A DNA stretch of 64,000 nt, from assembly GCF_001540865.1 (NCBI RefSeq), contig NC_033641.1, positions 1,011,139 to 1,075,138 of the forward strand. Direction: 5' to 3'. This stretch comes from Ananas comosus (taxonomy: Eukaryota > Streptophyta > Magnoliopsida > Poales > Bromeliaceae). The notes beneath the pieces were generated by a model that saw only the letters and a list, made by a program, of their open reading frames with translations, was not told the origin of the DNA and ran no database searches. The position numbers were made by a program, and so were the translations under genes. The number at the start of each line of letters is the position of its first letter. Within the stretch, counting starts at the first letter, position 1. Of this stretch, positions 33,429 through 45,355 are shown in pieces.

Positions 33429-33831
33429 GAGAAAACTTCAAATACCCCCCTTGTGGTTTCACTTTTTCTCACTTTAGTACCTTGTGGTTTAAAGTGTATC
33501 AAGTTAGTACCCTCTGGTTTTGCACTTTTTCACTTTAATACCCGGTGGTTTAAAGTGTATCAAGTTAGTACCCTGTGGTTTCGCACTTTCTCACTTTAGT
33601 ACCCTGTGGTTTAAAAACAACAGGGTACTAACTTGATACAAAAATAAAACCACTGAATACTAACATGATACAAAAATAAAACCACAGAGTACTAACTTGA
33701 TACACTTTAAACCATAGGGTACTAAAGTGAGAAAGTGCGAAACCACATGGTACTAACTTGATACACTTTAAACCACAGGGTACTAAAATGAAAAAGTACG
33801 AAACCACAGGGGGGTTTTTTGAAGTTTTCCC
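33429..33831. mobile_element. MULE-type MITE, A family, copy 4
   Basis: Ends GAGAAAACTTCAAATACC and inverted GAAGTTTTCCC. Exact 9-bp flanks AAAAATAAA at 33420-33428 and 33832-33840. The interior holds GTTTAAAGTGTATCAAGTTA with GTACCCTGTGGTTT several times on both strands, so a transcript would fold on itself. Confidence 0.85.
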
Positions 33832-33840
33832 AAAAATAAA

Positions 33841-34563
33841 TAAATAAATAAATAAATTTGTAAACAACTTTTTAGGGGAAAAAAAAGGATAAATTCTTAC
33901 AAAGTAAAATGGACAGTTTCCACACATCATCATTTGAAAAGCGCATAAAAAACCAACAAAAATTCCAATAGACAAATTTCAGACACAGGGAAAAAAGAAA
34001 ATCATGTAGAGAAAACCACAAAAAACAACAAGCATATAATGATAATCTCAGCGCAAATACTCAGATTATTCGCAGCATAATGAAAATGTACTAGTAATGA
34101 CGATTTCTGCATTCACGCTAACATATAGAGGAAAAAGAAAGGAAAGCCGTATTCTATTTAACATACATCGGCGATGAAAAACTTTCTTCATCACATAGCA
34201 CACCAAAACAACGAACCTTGCATTTAAATGACAGTCGGAATAGCCATTTCCAACAACTTTATTTAAAAGAACTTCGCATATATCATCATCACACTTTTTT
34301 CTCAATAAAATGGCCCCCTAAAGTTCGTACTGATGTAGCTAATACTCTAATTAAAATGATGTCTAATTAAAATGATGCCACATGTAACCAACCCTATTTG
34401 TCTATGTCAAGTATCCTGCGTGAGCCCTAATCTGGCAGTTGCAGTGGGTTGAGTGGGATGGTTTACATATCACTAGATGGAGGTTCCTAAAGCTTGCTTA
34501 TGGAAATTAAAAATAAAAAATAAAAAATAAAAAAGCTTACGTTTAGACTTGTTTAGGGTTAAA
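33841..34563. other. AT-rich intergenic DNA, no gene seen
   Basis: Nothing beyond simple AAATA repeats at the left edge and near 34508-34531. Confidence 0.5.
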
Positions 34564-35075
34564 GGGTTTGATAGGGGTGTTCAATGTTTGGTTCCAAGCC
34601 AAAAACCAAACCATACCAAACCAAATAAGACATATTTGGTTCGGTTTATATGGTTTTCTGTTCGGGAGCTACAATTCGGTTTTTGGTTTCAGTTTGGCTT
34701 TAACACTACTCTTAACCGAACCTAACCAAAAACTGAATAGCAATATAACTCGCACTATTTGTCTAAACACTGTTTTGAAATTCTATATTTATGATCAAAT
34801 CTTATCACATACCAACACACTTTTCAAAATTCTACGTTCATGATCAGATTTTTTGTGTAACTTTCATAATGCTTCATGAGAAAAACGGAAGTTCTAAAAA
34901 CTACCTGTGAAACCAAACCAAACCAAACCGAATTACTTTGGTTTGGTTTGATCAGCTCAGAGAATAAATCAGTTTGGGTTTGGTTCAGGTTTTTTTTCAA
35001 ATAAAAAAATTTGTTCGGTTCGAGAATCTCCTAAAAACCAAACCAAACCAAACAGAGTACACCCCTAGGGTTTCA
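34564..35075. mobile_element. hAT-type MITE (ACCAAACC word)
   Basis: Element 34572-35067 starts TAGGGGTGTTCAATGTTTGG and ends inverted (CAAACAGAGTACACCCCTA). 8-bp flanks GGGTTTGA and GGGTTTCA match in 7 of 8. Interior full of ACCAAACC/GGTTTGGT and CGGTTT words in both directions. Confidence 0.8.
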
Positions 35076-35758
35076 TAGGGGTTCCAGACTATTGCTTTTT
35101 TAAAATACCACTACTGGTTTTTTGAGCATAATCCAAAGAAGGTTAACGTCCAAGAATACATTAATATTAAAAACGGGCAAGGAAAAGACAGTAAAAGAGT
35201 TTGTAAAAAAAAAATATATGCCATAGAAACCATTGAATCAATAATGTAAGTTCAGCATACAATATAGATTATATAAACTAATTAGGGAACTTCTATACAG
35301 TTTGGTAGAAAAGGAAAGCCTGTACCTTTGCTGTGAGAGGTGAGGAGCATCTATGCCTTTATCTATGCTTCCTTTCTTGTGCATATATGTGTAGAGGAAC
35401 CCCAACTCATTTGGCCCATCAAGAAACAGAAGGTAAGAATTTAAAGCTTCAGCAAAAAGAAATTACAAAGCAAGCTAAGGACCCTCGAACAATACACATG
35501 AATAAGCTATATGCATTATGCAATAGATTAGGTACCAAAGGAAGCATAACACCCGTTGCTAATCCAAATGTTAAGTGTATAAGTATAACACCATAAGAAA
35601 GAACTAACAAAATTTCAAAATTCATTGGTAATTTCCCGAGAGATGCCAGTTTCTGATGTCAAACTTGCAAATACTTGGTGCACATAATGATATAATAGCC
35701 ACAAACTTATCTGTCAGCAACGATAGTATAGCTAACAATATCTTTGTTTGAAATATCT
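35076..35758. other. Intergenic DNA, no gene seen
   Basis: A donor-like AAAG|GTACAGG on the minus strand at about 35326 is the only gene-like mark. Confidence 0.4.
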
Positions 35759-35963
35759 GTTATGTGTAGGGATGTCTATGGGTACAAACACCCGAAAATT
35801 TACCCGACCTGAATCCAAACGGGTTTACCTGATGATAAATGGATATGGTTTTGGCTATGGGTATAAAAAAATGAAAAACTGACAGATTCAGGTTCGGGTA
35901 TGGATTTTGTCTTTTTACCCGACCTGAACCTAAACCTAACTCAGATCCGAACAAAGTTTACAT

Positions 35964-36020
<57 letters not shown>

Positions 36021-36287
36021 TGATATTATATTTGAATTTGTATTTGGAAATTTAGATTTTAATATAAGATGTTTTGAAATCTAGTAAAGACAAATGATTG
36101 TTTTGGGTTTGGGTTTTCCAGTTCGGATTGGGGTTTCGGATTTTTGGTCCAGTTCAGTTTTGAATATGGACTTTTAAAACCTGTCAGGTCGGGTTCTAAT
36201 TCGGGTTTTGGGTTTAGTTGTCGGGTTCAGGTTCGGGTTTTCAAAAATCAGCCCCAAATCCAACTCGTTGACATACCTAGTTACATG
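35759..36287. mobile_element. hAT-type MITE (GGGTTC/GGGTTTT words) with TA tract
   Basis: Element 35767-36279 starts TAGGGATGTCTATGGGTA and ends inverted GTTGACATACCTA. 8-bp flanks GTTATGTG and GTTACATG match in 6 of 8. Interior has CCCGA-CCTGAA and CGGGTTT words. A TA run covers about 35965-36017. Confidence 0.7.
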
Positions 36288-36892
36288 AAACCACAACATC
36301 AGTATGTAAAGAGTTACCTTTATCAGGTTATTACTATATAAGTTGCATTAGATCTCAAAAGTAAGGCAAAAGAAAATATAAATATTGATGGTTTAGGAAT
36401 AATCTACACTCTTTGCAATGTCCGTTTTGTGTATGTATAATTATATTTGACAGATATCAAACTATAACTGGAACTCTTTCTCTCCCACTAAAGAAAAAGA
36501 CCAAATAAAGGAAAAGCATGAAAGCTTCAGCAATATCCATAGATCAGTTGCTCTACACTACAGTTAAAAATAGCATCTATCAATGCACACATTCCATATA
36601 CCAGTTACCCAAGACAAATGTAATTCATTGAGCAGGTATAAAATAGATACACATATGTTAGAAGCATTATACATGTACAACATTATTACTACATACACGC
36701 ATAACATTATTACAGTGTATATATATATATATACCCAAGTCATGGTCGAAAAAGTTTAGAGATCCTTTGCAATCCTATAGGGATACAACATCTACCAAGG
36801 ATCGAGTCATTAAATTTATCAAGTTTTAAAGTAAAAACTAGATAAATGGCCCTGTATGTGACATGCACTTACCTGCAAAGCGAGCTCATCGA
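36288..36892 (-). other. 3' flank of the EXO70 gene with a possible 3' UTR intron donor
   Basis: 22 nt after the EXO70 stop, the minus strand reads CTTTGCAG|GTAAGTGC at about 36873-36872, a near-perfect splice donor. Nothing else marks an exon downstream. A TA run at about 36718-36733. Confidence 0.45.
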
Positions 36893-38913
36893 CTAAACTC
36901 TTCTCCTGGGATGGTTTGTCAAGCCAGGCAATCCTTCGAACAAATCAGAAATATTGTTCTCCAAATCCTCCGCTGTATATTTTATGTATCTTGTCGCATG
37001 CCTTCCCCCATCTAATTGGCCACCAAATCTCCCCATAAAGAAGCGGTATGCTGGTATCACCTTTTCCGATATAGATATCTTCAGCTCTTCTCTTAGCTGA
37101 ACATCCGGAACCTTCCAAGTTGTCTGAGTTCTATATATTTCTTCAAACGCCAAGTTAAAGCTCCTGAACCTGTCCTTAAGAGTCATCCTAGAACCACTAC
37201 CATGAGAGCTCCCGCTCCCACTCCCACTTCCGAATCCATCGTCCCTCAAATAAGATAAAGTTTTTGTCCATGAAATCCTAAGGTAGCTCGTCGAGTATTG
37301 TCGTATTTTCCCACGGCGTCTACGTATCCAATTGTCCCCTAAAATCCTCCCGAGTTCGGAATCGTTCACTTTGTTGAAAATATATAGTATATTGTTCATC
37401 AAAAATATGTACCCCATCGCGCCATCTTCATAAAGCTTCGATTTTTCTTCAAGATTAGTCTCCAAATAAGAGATCAACGTAAATAACCTTCGCCCGAACG
37501 GAGTCATACTCCCCAAATTTTGAATGTCATCAGAATCAACCAACTCATTATGGTTGCCATCAACACCGACCACTCCACTATCATTTAGCAACAAATCTAA
37601 TGTCTCGCTGTAAACAACTAACAATCTCAAGTAATTCATCACGTATCGAGTGATGGGGTGGATCTCACCTGCCTGCATTGGTCTTCGAGAAGTTTCTCTC
37701 CGAACCGCGTTCCCAAATTCAAGAAGAGTGCCCAGAACGGCATCACCCAACCTGCTCAGAGTCCCTTCGGCCTCCCCACAAATGAAGTCATCCGACGAGA
37801 ACAACGCCCTCAAGTTCGGCATAACGTCAGCGAGTGCCTCATACATGTCTAGTATACGGAAAAGCTTCTCCGAAGATCTCGGGCAAATGGCAATTGCATC
37901 CCCAAAGTTTAGTAATTGCATAACACAACCCTTCGTCGTCTCGACGAAGCACTCCTCTCTCAAATCGTCATCGGAGGCAAAGATTTGGTCGCAGAGTCGC
38001 CTCTCGCCCGAGAGGAGGACCCTAATGACCAGTTTTAGGCCCTGAATCCACTTCTTCATCTTCTCATCAAGATACTTCCACTCCAACCTTTGTACCTCCT
38101 CGATGCTCATCCTATCCACCCCTAGGATAGAGAGGCACTCATCGAGGATGTCTCGCCGCACACTGGTGTAAACCTGCCCGAGCTCTCTTCCGTATCTGGC
38201 ACGGATCATGCGGTCGGCGATCTCCTTCAGATCGGAGATGGCCTCGGGGCGGACGAGCTCGGCGTTCTGATCGTCGAAATTGGCGCTCTCTCCAACGCTC
38301 CCGCTGCGCGGCAGAGGCGGGTGCTGCTGATCGAACTCCGCGGAGCTGTCGAGGTCGTCCGCGACGGGGGACTCGCCGCCGTCGGAGCCGAAGGAGAGGG
38401 AGAGGCGCCGGATGGAGCAGGAGAGCCCGTTGGCGTCGAGGGGGACGGTGCTCCGGACCATGAGGTGCTGGAACTCGTCCTCGAGCCGCGCCATGGCGAG
38501 CTGCACAACGGCGTCGGCTCCGCCGCCGCCCTCGGCGGCGGTGGCGGCGTCGACGGCGGCGAGGTACTCCGCGGCGGCCTCCGGGGAGGCGTCCCACACG
38601 AGCGCGTCGGGGGAGGCGTCCCACCGGAGTATCACCTCCACCGCCGCCGCCGCCGCCGCCGCGGCGGGGGGCAGGGGCTCGAATTTCGGCGCCGCGCTAG
38701 GGTTCGACGAGGAGAGCGGCGGCGTTGGCGGCGTTGTGNAGAGGAGGAGGAGGAGGAGGGGGGAGGGGGGAAGAGGTCGTGGATGGAGGAGAGGCGGTTG
38801 TCGAAGCGGGAGAGGATGCGGATCATGTCGTCGGCGGCGTTCTTGGAGGTGGCGAGGCTCTTGACGATGTGCTGCGCCGCCGCGATCACCTTATCCTGGC
38901 CCTCCACCGCCAT
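36893..38913 (-). CDS. Exocyst subunit EXO70, probably EXO70F-like, interrupted by an N
   Basis: Intronless, about 673 residues. From ATG at 38913: [20 protein letters not shown], then [22 protein letters not shown], typical of the EXO70B/F side of the family. The frame breaks at an N (38739, codon about 58). It continues one frame over as [20 protein letters not shown], an Ala run and [20 protein letters not shown]. The long EXO70 helical-rod domain follows ([97 protein letters not shown]) and ends at HPRRRV. One missing base at the N repairs the frame, so I read it as a gap, not a true frameshift. EXO70 tethers secretory vesicles to the plasma membrane. Telo-box words AAACCCTAA upstream fit a broadly expressed gene. 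Confidence 0.9.
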
Positions 38914-39133
38914 GCCCGGCTAGGGTTTTCGCCGGAGAAGAACTCCTTAGGGTTAGGATTCGTCGCCGTCGGAGGAAGAAGAAGAAGAAGAGGGGGAAGG
39001 GAAGAGGAAGGGGCGATTCTAGGGTTAGGGTTTTGTCGCCCCACGACGAAAAGGGTTTCTAGGGTTTGGTTTGTTACTTTCTCTTCGTCGTGTTCTTCTC
39101 CTTCTTTATCATCGATCGATCGATCGATCGATC

Positions 39134-39170
<37 letters not shown>
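38914..39170 (-). promoter_or_regulatory. 5' leader/promoter of EXO70 with telo-box, ATCG and GA repeats
   Basis: Minus-strand AAACCCTAACCCTAG at about 39021-39035, a telo-box. GAA/CTT repeats at 38978-38993, ATCG tandem repeat at about 39112-39133, GA tract at 39135-39169. No TATA box seen. Confidence 0.55.
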
Positions 39171-39172
<2 letters not shown>

Positions 39173-39749
39173 CGCATACGCAAACGCAAACGCAAACGCC
39201 GCCTCTTATTACCTATTATGAATGACACGCTATTGCGTGGACCCGGTCCACCGTGCACCGCTTGCTTTTTTATTTTGGCTTAATTACATGTTTCTACACT
39301 TTAAATTTAATTGTATTTATTTTTCATTTGCTGTATTATACAATTTTTATTTCAATAACACCACCGAATCATACATTTTGTTTTAGATTTATTTTTATTT
39401 GCTATTCTATACTTTTTTAAAAAAAATTAATAAACTGTTATTTTTACATCAATCTCTCTAATTGAATATATATTGCACCTAAAAATCAAAATCCACCCTA
39501 ATAGATGCAACTTATATCATATAAGGATCCTATGCATGAAAAATTTTGAGGTTCAAAAATCTATTACTGAAACATAACGTAATCTCAAAAATTACCTGTG
39601 TAAAAATAAATATATTTCTATTTATATGACTACAATATACAAATTTTATGATTTTTCTCATCCATAGGCCTTTTGAAATTTGAATATCATATAACACATG
39701 CAATAAATTAGTTTACGTACCTTTGTGACCTCTATCATTATATTTTTAA
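39171..39749. other. AT-rich intergenic DNA, no gene seen
   Basis: Short CGCAAA repeats at 39173-39199, then featureless AT-rich DNA. Confidence 0.5.
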
Positions 39750-39948
39750 GGGGTGGTGTATGAGATGCTGTTATACACCTGGTGTAGGCAATACTTTTTC
39801 TATCACCAAGCTAAAAGAGTATGTCTACTGTATGAGCAATGTGCCGCTTCTATTGTGGAATTTTTTTATTATTTAATAGCAATAATAATTTCTTGGAATT
39901 TATTGCCTGCACCAGGTGTACAAGTGTATCTTATACACCGCTCCTAAA
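39750..39948. mobile_element. Short foldback MITE (about 198 bp)
   Basis: Left end GGGGTGGTGTATGAGATGC and, 45 bp in, ACACCTGGTGTAGGCAAT; the right end is the inverted copy (ATTGCCTGCACCAGGTGTAC, then CTTATACACCGCTCCT). A partial relative lies at about 40388-40425 (CAGGTGTTTAGATACACCAG). Confidence 0.65.
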
Positions 39949-40178
39949 ATCTCAAAATATAGATTTCAAAATTAAAATAAAATTAAAACTCAGTGTGTGT
40001 TTTATGACATTTAAAAGAAATAGATATAAAAAAATAATAAATTTTAGAGATCTGTCTTTACAAATCAAAGAAAACCGTGCTATTTACGCCGATTCGACGA
40101 GCTGAATCAACTCATCCAGGTTGGAATTTGGTTAAATTTTGAAAAGAAAATGATAGGATGAAAAGAATAAATAAATAA

Positions 40179-40225
40179 GGCCAAACTGGATTTGAACCGG
40201 TATAGACATATTACCAACGAATATA
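40179..40225 (-). pseudogene. Relic of the 3' half of plastid tRNA-Tyr (trnY-GUA)
   Basis: The minus strand reads ATTCGTTGGTAATATGTCTA, then TACCGGTTCAAATCCAGTTTGGCC. This is the anticodon-stem-to-acceptor half of plastid trnY with a handful of changes, mostly C-to-T and G-to-A transitions, as expected in methylated nuclear inserts. The 5' half is absent, so it cannot be a working tRNA. Identification is from memory of the plastid gene. Confidence 0.55.
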
Positions 40226-40675
40226 TTTTTCAATCAAATAATAATCTTTTTTCTATCATTGTTTATTGAGACTATCAGATCCCTTCATGTCAAATCTTAT
40301 GATTTTCAATGCGTAGGTTCTTTAAATAGTATCGATCATGTTTATTAAATTGTATTTTGATTTTAAAGATACTTGTCTTAAAATTATGCGACGTGTATCA
40401 GGTGTTTAGATACACCAGGTGCACCCAACAGTTTCTTCAATATGAGTGCTTAAAAAAAAAAAGGAAATGGTATATTATTAATTCTTTGAAGAGTGCTTTA
40501 TTATTTGTGCTTTTATAATGCTATTATTAATATATTTTTTGTATTAGGTATAGGGTGGTCCATAAAGTAGCACTAATAAATATTATCTATTTGGAATAAT
40601 AATAGAAAGTCATTCACTATTGGTTTTTTTTTAAAAAAATATATTGCCTTTTGTTTTTCCTCCTCTATTCTATGA

Positions 40676-41175
40676 GGCTTCATTTGGTTCCGAAATTAGT
40701 AGCAACTAATTATACCGGGGATAACTACAAGTATGAGTTTTTATAAGAATAAGGGTATTTTTTTGTTTAGATGAAAATGTGAATATAAACTGAAACTAGA
40801 AAAATTGTGTTTGGATGGTTATTGGGAATAAGAGGAATAGTTGTTAGTTATAAATAGAAAATAATAATATTACCCCTATAATTGAATTTAAATTTTTTAA
40901 TTTTTAAACTTATAATTTTAAAATTTAAATTTATAATTTATAATTTATAATTTTAAAATTTAAACTTTAAAATTTATAATTTTAAATTATAAATTTAAAT
41001 TTTAAAATTATAAATTTTAAAAAATTTAAATTTAAATTTAAAATAAAAATCTCTCTCTCTCTCCCGGGGGGGGGGGGCGCGGGGGGTGGGAACAACTTGT
41101 TCCACTGCTGCCCCAAAAGGGGGGGATAATCCCCTTATCCCCCCTTTATACCGGATCCAAACGCCCCGTTATGAG
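40676..41175. mobile_element. Probable Tourist/hAT-like MITE with AT-rich core and G run
   Basis: Left GAGGCTTCATTTGGTTCCG and right, inverted, GGGGCGTTTGGATCCGGTAT. The core 40880-41045 is almost only A/T in palindromic TTTAAATTT words, followed by CT and a G run at 41064-41090. No clear target duplication. Confidence 0.5.
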
Positions 41176-41224
41176 AGTATTATAGCCTATAATAGACCTT
41201 TTTGAAATAGGGGTGGCTCAACTT

Positions 41225-42080
41225 TATTATTTTTTTTATTGATATATTTTAAAATTTTTAAATTTTATGATTTTAGTTATTTTAATTAGTTAAGCTAAAA
41301 TTTCTATCAAATTTAATGGATGTACCAACTATTTGATGTTGATGTTTGGCTCATAAATTAGTAGTGGTTCATGTATTATCTCAATTATTATTTATTTTGA
41401 TCTCGTTATCTAACATTTAAAAATTTTAATTTTATTATTAAAATTTTTATTTATTTGATTTGAGTCAATTTTAATTTTAAAATTTGAATACATTATTTAT
41501 TTTTACAGACATATGTAGCATATTTTATATAATTTATATAATATAAATTTATTAAAATAAGTAATTAGCCTAAATTCTGTATCGGAGAGCCATCAAATGA
41601 TTTAAATCAAATAAATAAAAAGATTTAATACAAAAATCAAAATAATGAAATATTGGATAGCCGAATTAAAATACTCTTTAATTCAGATATTATATACATT
41701 CTTATCTTATTATAAGGTAAAATGTGTAAAACTTATTTCTCAACTATTGGATTTAACAATCTAACATTTAAAATTTTGATTTTACTATTTGGCCTTTTAA
41801 TTTATTTGATTTGAGCCAATTAGTGACCGTTTAAATTCAGAATTTGAATACATCATTTATTTTCTCGAATTTAATTAATATATTTTATGTAATTTACATA
41901 ACTGTAAATTCATTAAAATAAGCAACTAGCTTAAATCTTGTATTCTAAAAAGTCATCAAATCACTGAAATTAAACAAATTAAATGATTTGGAACTAAAAT
42001 TAGAATTTTGAAAGATTGAATAGCCGAATCAAAATTGTCTATAATGCAGACACGTTATATATATTTTTACCTAATAATAA
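41225..42080. repeat. Two F-family MITE copies in tandem
   Basis: About 41225-41705 and 41710-42075 share TTTTAATTTTATTATT..., TTATTTGATTTGAG-CAATT, AATTTGAATACATCATTTATTTT, AAATTCATTAAAATAAG-AACTAG and the ending CAGA-A-GTTATATA in order. Confidence 0.6.
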
Positions 42081-42099
42081 TTTCTCAAGAGCTGAGTTC

Positions 42100-42300
42100 C
42101 TGTGCTTTTAAAAGTACATAACTCAACGTGCTTATAATTTTTTAGCCGTCGGATTGCCTCAAGATCCGTGTAGCACTAAATAACGATATCCCCTTAAGTT
42201 TCTTTACTGGTACTGTACGAATCTTAAAACGATTCGATGGCTAAAAAATTATAAACACGCTGAGCTGCTATGCTTTCTCAACTCAATTCCTCAAATAGTA
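42100..42300. mobile_element. Foldback element with cap word CTTTTAAAAG (D type)
   Basis: Left TGAGTTCCTGTGCTTTTAAA, then TATAATTTTTTAGCCGTCGG; right, inverted, CGATGGCTAAAAAATTATAA and GAGCTGCTATGCTTTCTCAA. The ends resemble those of the B and C foldback families below. Confidence 0.6.
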
Positions 42301-42759
42301 GTGAAGTCATTTGCTTCTCTCTCTTATTGTCAACAAATTAAGTTTTCAATGCAAATGTTCATATCATACAAGTCAAAATAATAGGCCAAATATATGCCTC
42401 CTTTTTGATCCCTCTCCTCAAGTTCCACAATCCATTTCTATGTCACCATATATTGCAATGCTCACACATTATTTAGGGTTTTAATTTGAAGGATACAAGT
42501 TAAATTTTACTAGTCAATGTTTGTGTTTGACAATAGTGCAAAATGCATAAATGTATAAAACTGGATTCTAATGTTGGAAAACAATATCTTGTTTCTTTGA
42601 TCATATCATATTATGTTTTTTTTTTGTAACGCTCCACTTTTCATAGGGTTACCTATTTTTGGAATACTTTAGTCGTAGTGCACTTAATTCAGGCATAGTC
42701 ATAAGTATCAAACGATATAAGACTCATTTCAACCGAGACTCATCTCACACTTTCGGTTG

Positions 42760-44005
42760 ATTATCGACGATCGGCTCCGTTAAACTTGATCTATACTTTT
42801 AAAAGTATTTGGAGACTAAATTTCATAATTTTTCAACATTATTTACCTATCAAATGAGTAGTCTAAAAATAAATGGGTGAAAATAAAAATCTCATAAAAA
42901 ATGATGATAAAGACTTGAATTTAAAATCAGAGGTACTGACCTTACACTGAATAGTGAAAAGAATTTTTGATAAAAATTTCATCTAATTTGAATTGTTTTA
43001 CACCGTTAAATTTACAAACGCATCACATCGACCATTAAAATTATCAATTTTGAGACATTTTGATCATTAGCCAAATAATGTCGAAAAATTATAAAATTTA
43101 GTTTTCAAATACTTTTAATAGTGTAGATCAAGTTTAACGGAGCCGATCGTCGATTTGGAAGTGACATCATTGAAAACAACTTGGTTGCATGGAGGTAGGG
43201 GTGTAATGTGGGTTGTGCCGGGCGGCACCGCCCACATTCACCTGGGCCAATCGGGCCAAAGGTCAGCTCGGCCCGGTTTGAATAACATCCGGACAGGGCC
43301 GGGCGGGGCCGGGCCGATATTTTTGCATGCCCGGCCCAGCACGTCCCTCGGGCCCGGATGGCACGGGTCGGGTTTCGTGCTGGCTCTTTAATATTTTAAA
43401 ATTTATTAAAAATATTAAAAAATTTAATTTTTTTTTAAAAATAAAATGATTCTCTTTTGCCTAATATGTTAAATAAAAAAAATAAAAATTTCTTAAAATA
43501 TTTATAAAATAATAAAATTTTAAAATAATTTTAAATTTAATAAAATTATGAATTTTTTAAAAAAACATTACATTTTTCAAAAGGCCCATCTTCCAATAAA
43601 GGCCTAGGACCTAGGGGGTCTAGAGCCAGGCTCCCCAAATCCCAAGGTCTCAACTCCCAAGGGCTCCCTCAAGTCCTAAGGTCCAGGCCCCAACTCCCAA
43701 AGGCCTGCAGATAGGGTCGTGCTTGCTCTAAAGGCACGGCCCATGCGGGCTGTGCCGTGCCGGGCCACGGGCCGCACTACAGGCCCGGCACAGCCTAGGC
43801 CCATAACGGGCAGTGCCGTGCCGTGCCGTGCCGTGCCAGGCCTACGGGCCCTGGGGGACCGTCCCAGCACGACCCAGAGCCTTGCCCGGCCCGGCATGGA
43901 TGCTACGGTAACCGTGCCGGACCACGGTCCGGCTTGGAGTCGTGCTGGACGGCCCGGCCCATTTTACACTCTTACACGGAGGCCTCCGTGTTATCGATAG
44001 TATAC
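42760..44005. mobile_element. B-family foldback element 1, split by a hAT element
   Basis: The left arm has GACGATCGGCTCCGTTAAAC, and the right arm its inverse at about 43130-43155 (GTTTAACGGAGCCGATCGTC). The right cap CACGGAGGCCTCCGTG at 43975-43990 is separated from its arm by the insertion at 43196-43974. The left cap is lost. Confidence 0.7.
43188..43982. mobile_element. hAT-type element (CGGCCCGG word) nested in a foldback element
   Basis: Element 43196-43974 (779 bp) starts TAGGGGTGTAATGTGGG and ends inverted CCCATTTTACACTCTTA. 8-bp flanks CATGGAGG and CACGGAGG match in 7 of 8. GC-rich ends repeat GGCCCGG, GCACGGC and CCGTGCCGTG; the middle is AT-rich. No transposase. Confidence 0.8.
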
Positions 44006-44009
44006 CAGC

Positions 44010-45355
44010 CGGACTCCATAATAAAATATAGTTAAAGAGTCAATATTATGCAATTGCATGTCAGTTAGCTAGTGAATGATTTAACTTTTCAAATTTTAAA
44101 GCACGATAGTTATCATGAATATCGTGTTTTAAACCACTTAATCGCCCACTGATTGTCATTTTAAAAAAATTCATTCACAAACAATATTTTGAATATTGCA
44201 TTGTGAATGAATTTGAACCCTACAATCCAACTTTCAAAGGGAAAATTGCAACTTTTGGATGATTTAATTCAATTTTAGTTAAGAGTTGATATATGATACC
44301 TAAATCAAAGTGAGAGACTTGAGCCCTGTTTGAATACATAAATATCTTATTCTGTATATATCTCATTTTTATTTAATAAATTCGTATACTTGGCACATAA
44401 GTAATGCGATCCAATATTTAAGTTTTTCTTTTCAGAATAACATAAATTATTTCGTAAGTGAAATATGATATCATACTTACTTTTATAAATAGCAAAATTT
44501 TTGATAATAAAAATTATATCAAATAAGTTATTTTTGAATATAACCTGAAACTTTCGAGGGTCGGAATAGGTTCAATAAATAAACCATGTCCTTTCACAGT
44601 TTTACCCATAGGGGTCTTTCTTGAGGGATATTTAGTAATAGTAATTTAGATGTTCCGTGCTCTCGATGGTTTTATCAATGAGTTTAATACAGTACTGTAT
44701 CAAACAACACTCCGTACGAATTTTTAGTGAAAGAAGAGTATTAATTTCCACCGATGATTGATTTGTTGACAAATTCTAATAAGAAAGGAGTATTAATTGC
44801 TTGTACTCGAGGTGATGGATTGTAAGAAAAATCAACTGTTTATTTATATCTTATTTCAATCGCCCTCTAACTTTTCTGCGAAGTGAAAAATACGTGGCCA
44901 GAAACGAAACCAGAATTCAATCACGTGGAGGGACAAACAATATAAAAATAAAAATTTTAGCAGATAAATAAAATTTTCCACAAAAAATATTTTTCATCAA
45001 AAACACTATTTTTCACGATTTTTGTTATTTGACTAAAAAATACGAAAAACGAAAATACTACTTTTTTCATAAAATCTATAAAAGAAAATTTCTATGAGGA
45101 CTACTTTTTTTTTTTAGGAACCAAATAAATGAAAAATATTTTTTCCAGCTAGAAACTATTTTTAGGTTATTTTTGGACAAACCAAACACCCCCTAATCTA
45201 ACTTTTAACGAAAAAATTAATTGATTAAATAATTAATGCAAAAATATTAACTTTCCTTTTTTTTTTGATTTATACTCACTGAACATTTAATTATTTTGTT
45301 TCTATTACTCCATTCAATTATAAAAAATTGCACCTATTGAAGGGTTTAATTTAAT
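44010..45355. other. AT-rich gene-free DNA
   Basis: No ORF or definable repeat. The CAAACACCCCCTA at about 45182 and GAGCCCTGTTTGAATA at about 44330 are typical MITE edges, but their partners were not found. Confidence 0.45.

Noticed and set aside
36893..38913. EXO70 as a frameshifted pseudogene
   Set aside because: The only break coincides with an N; the rest is open, full length and conserved.
39112..39169. ATCG/GA repeats as a functional element of EXO70
   Set aside because: Simple repeats with no evidence beyond position; kept only as a repeat note.
43155..44035. GC-rich ORFs with Gly-Pro-Gly and Arg-Pro words
   Set aside because: Caused by GGCCCGG repeats within the hAT element; no conserved domain.
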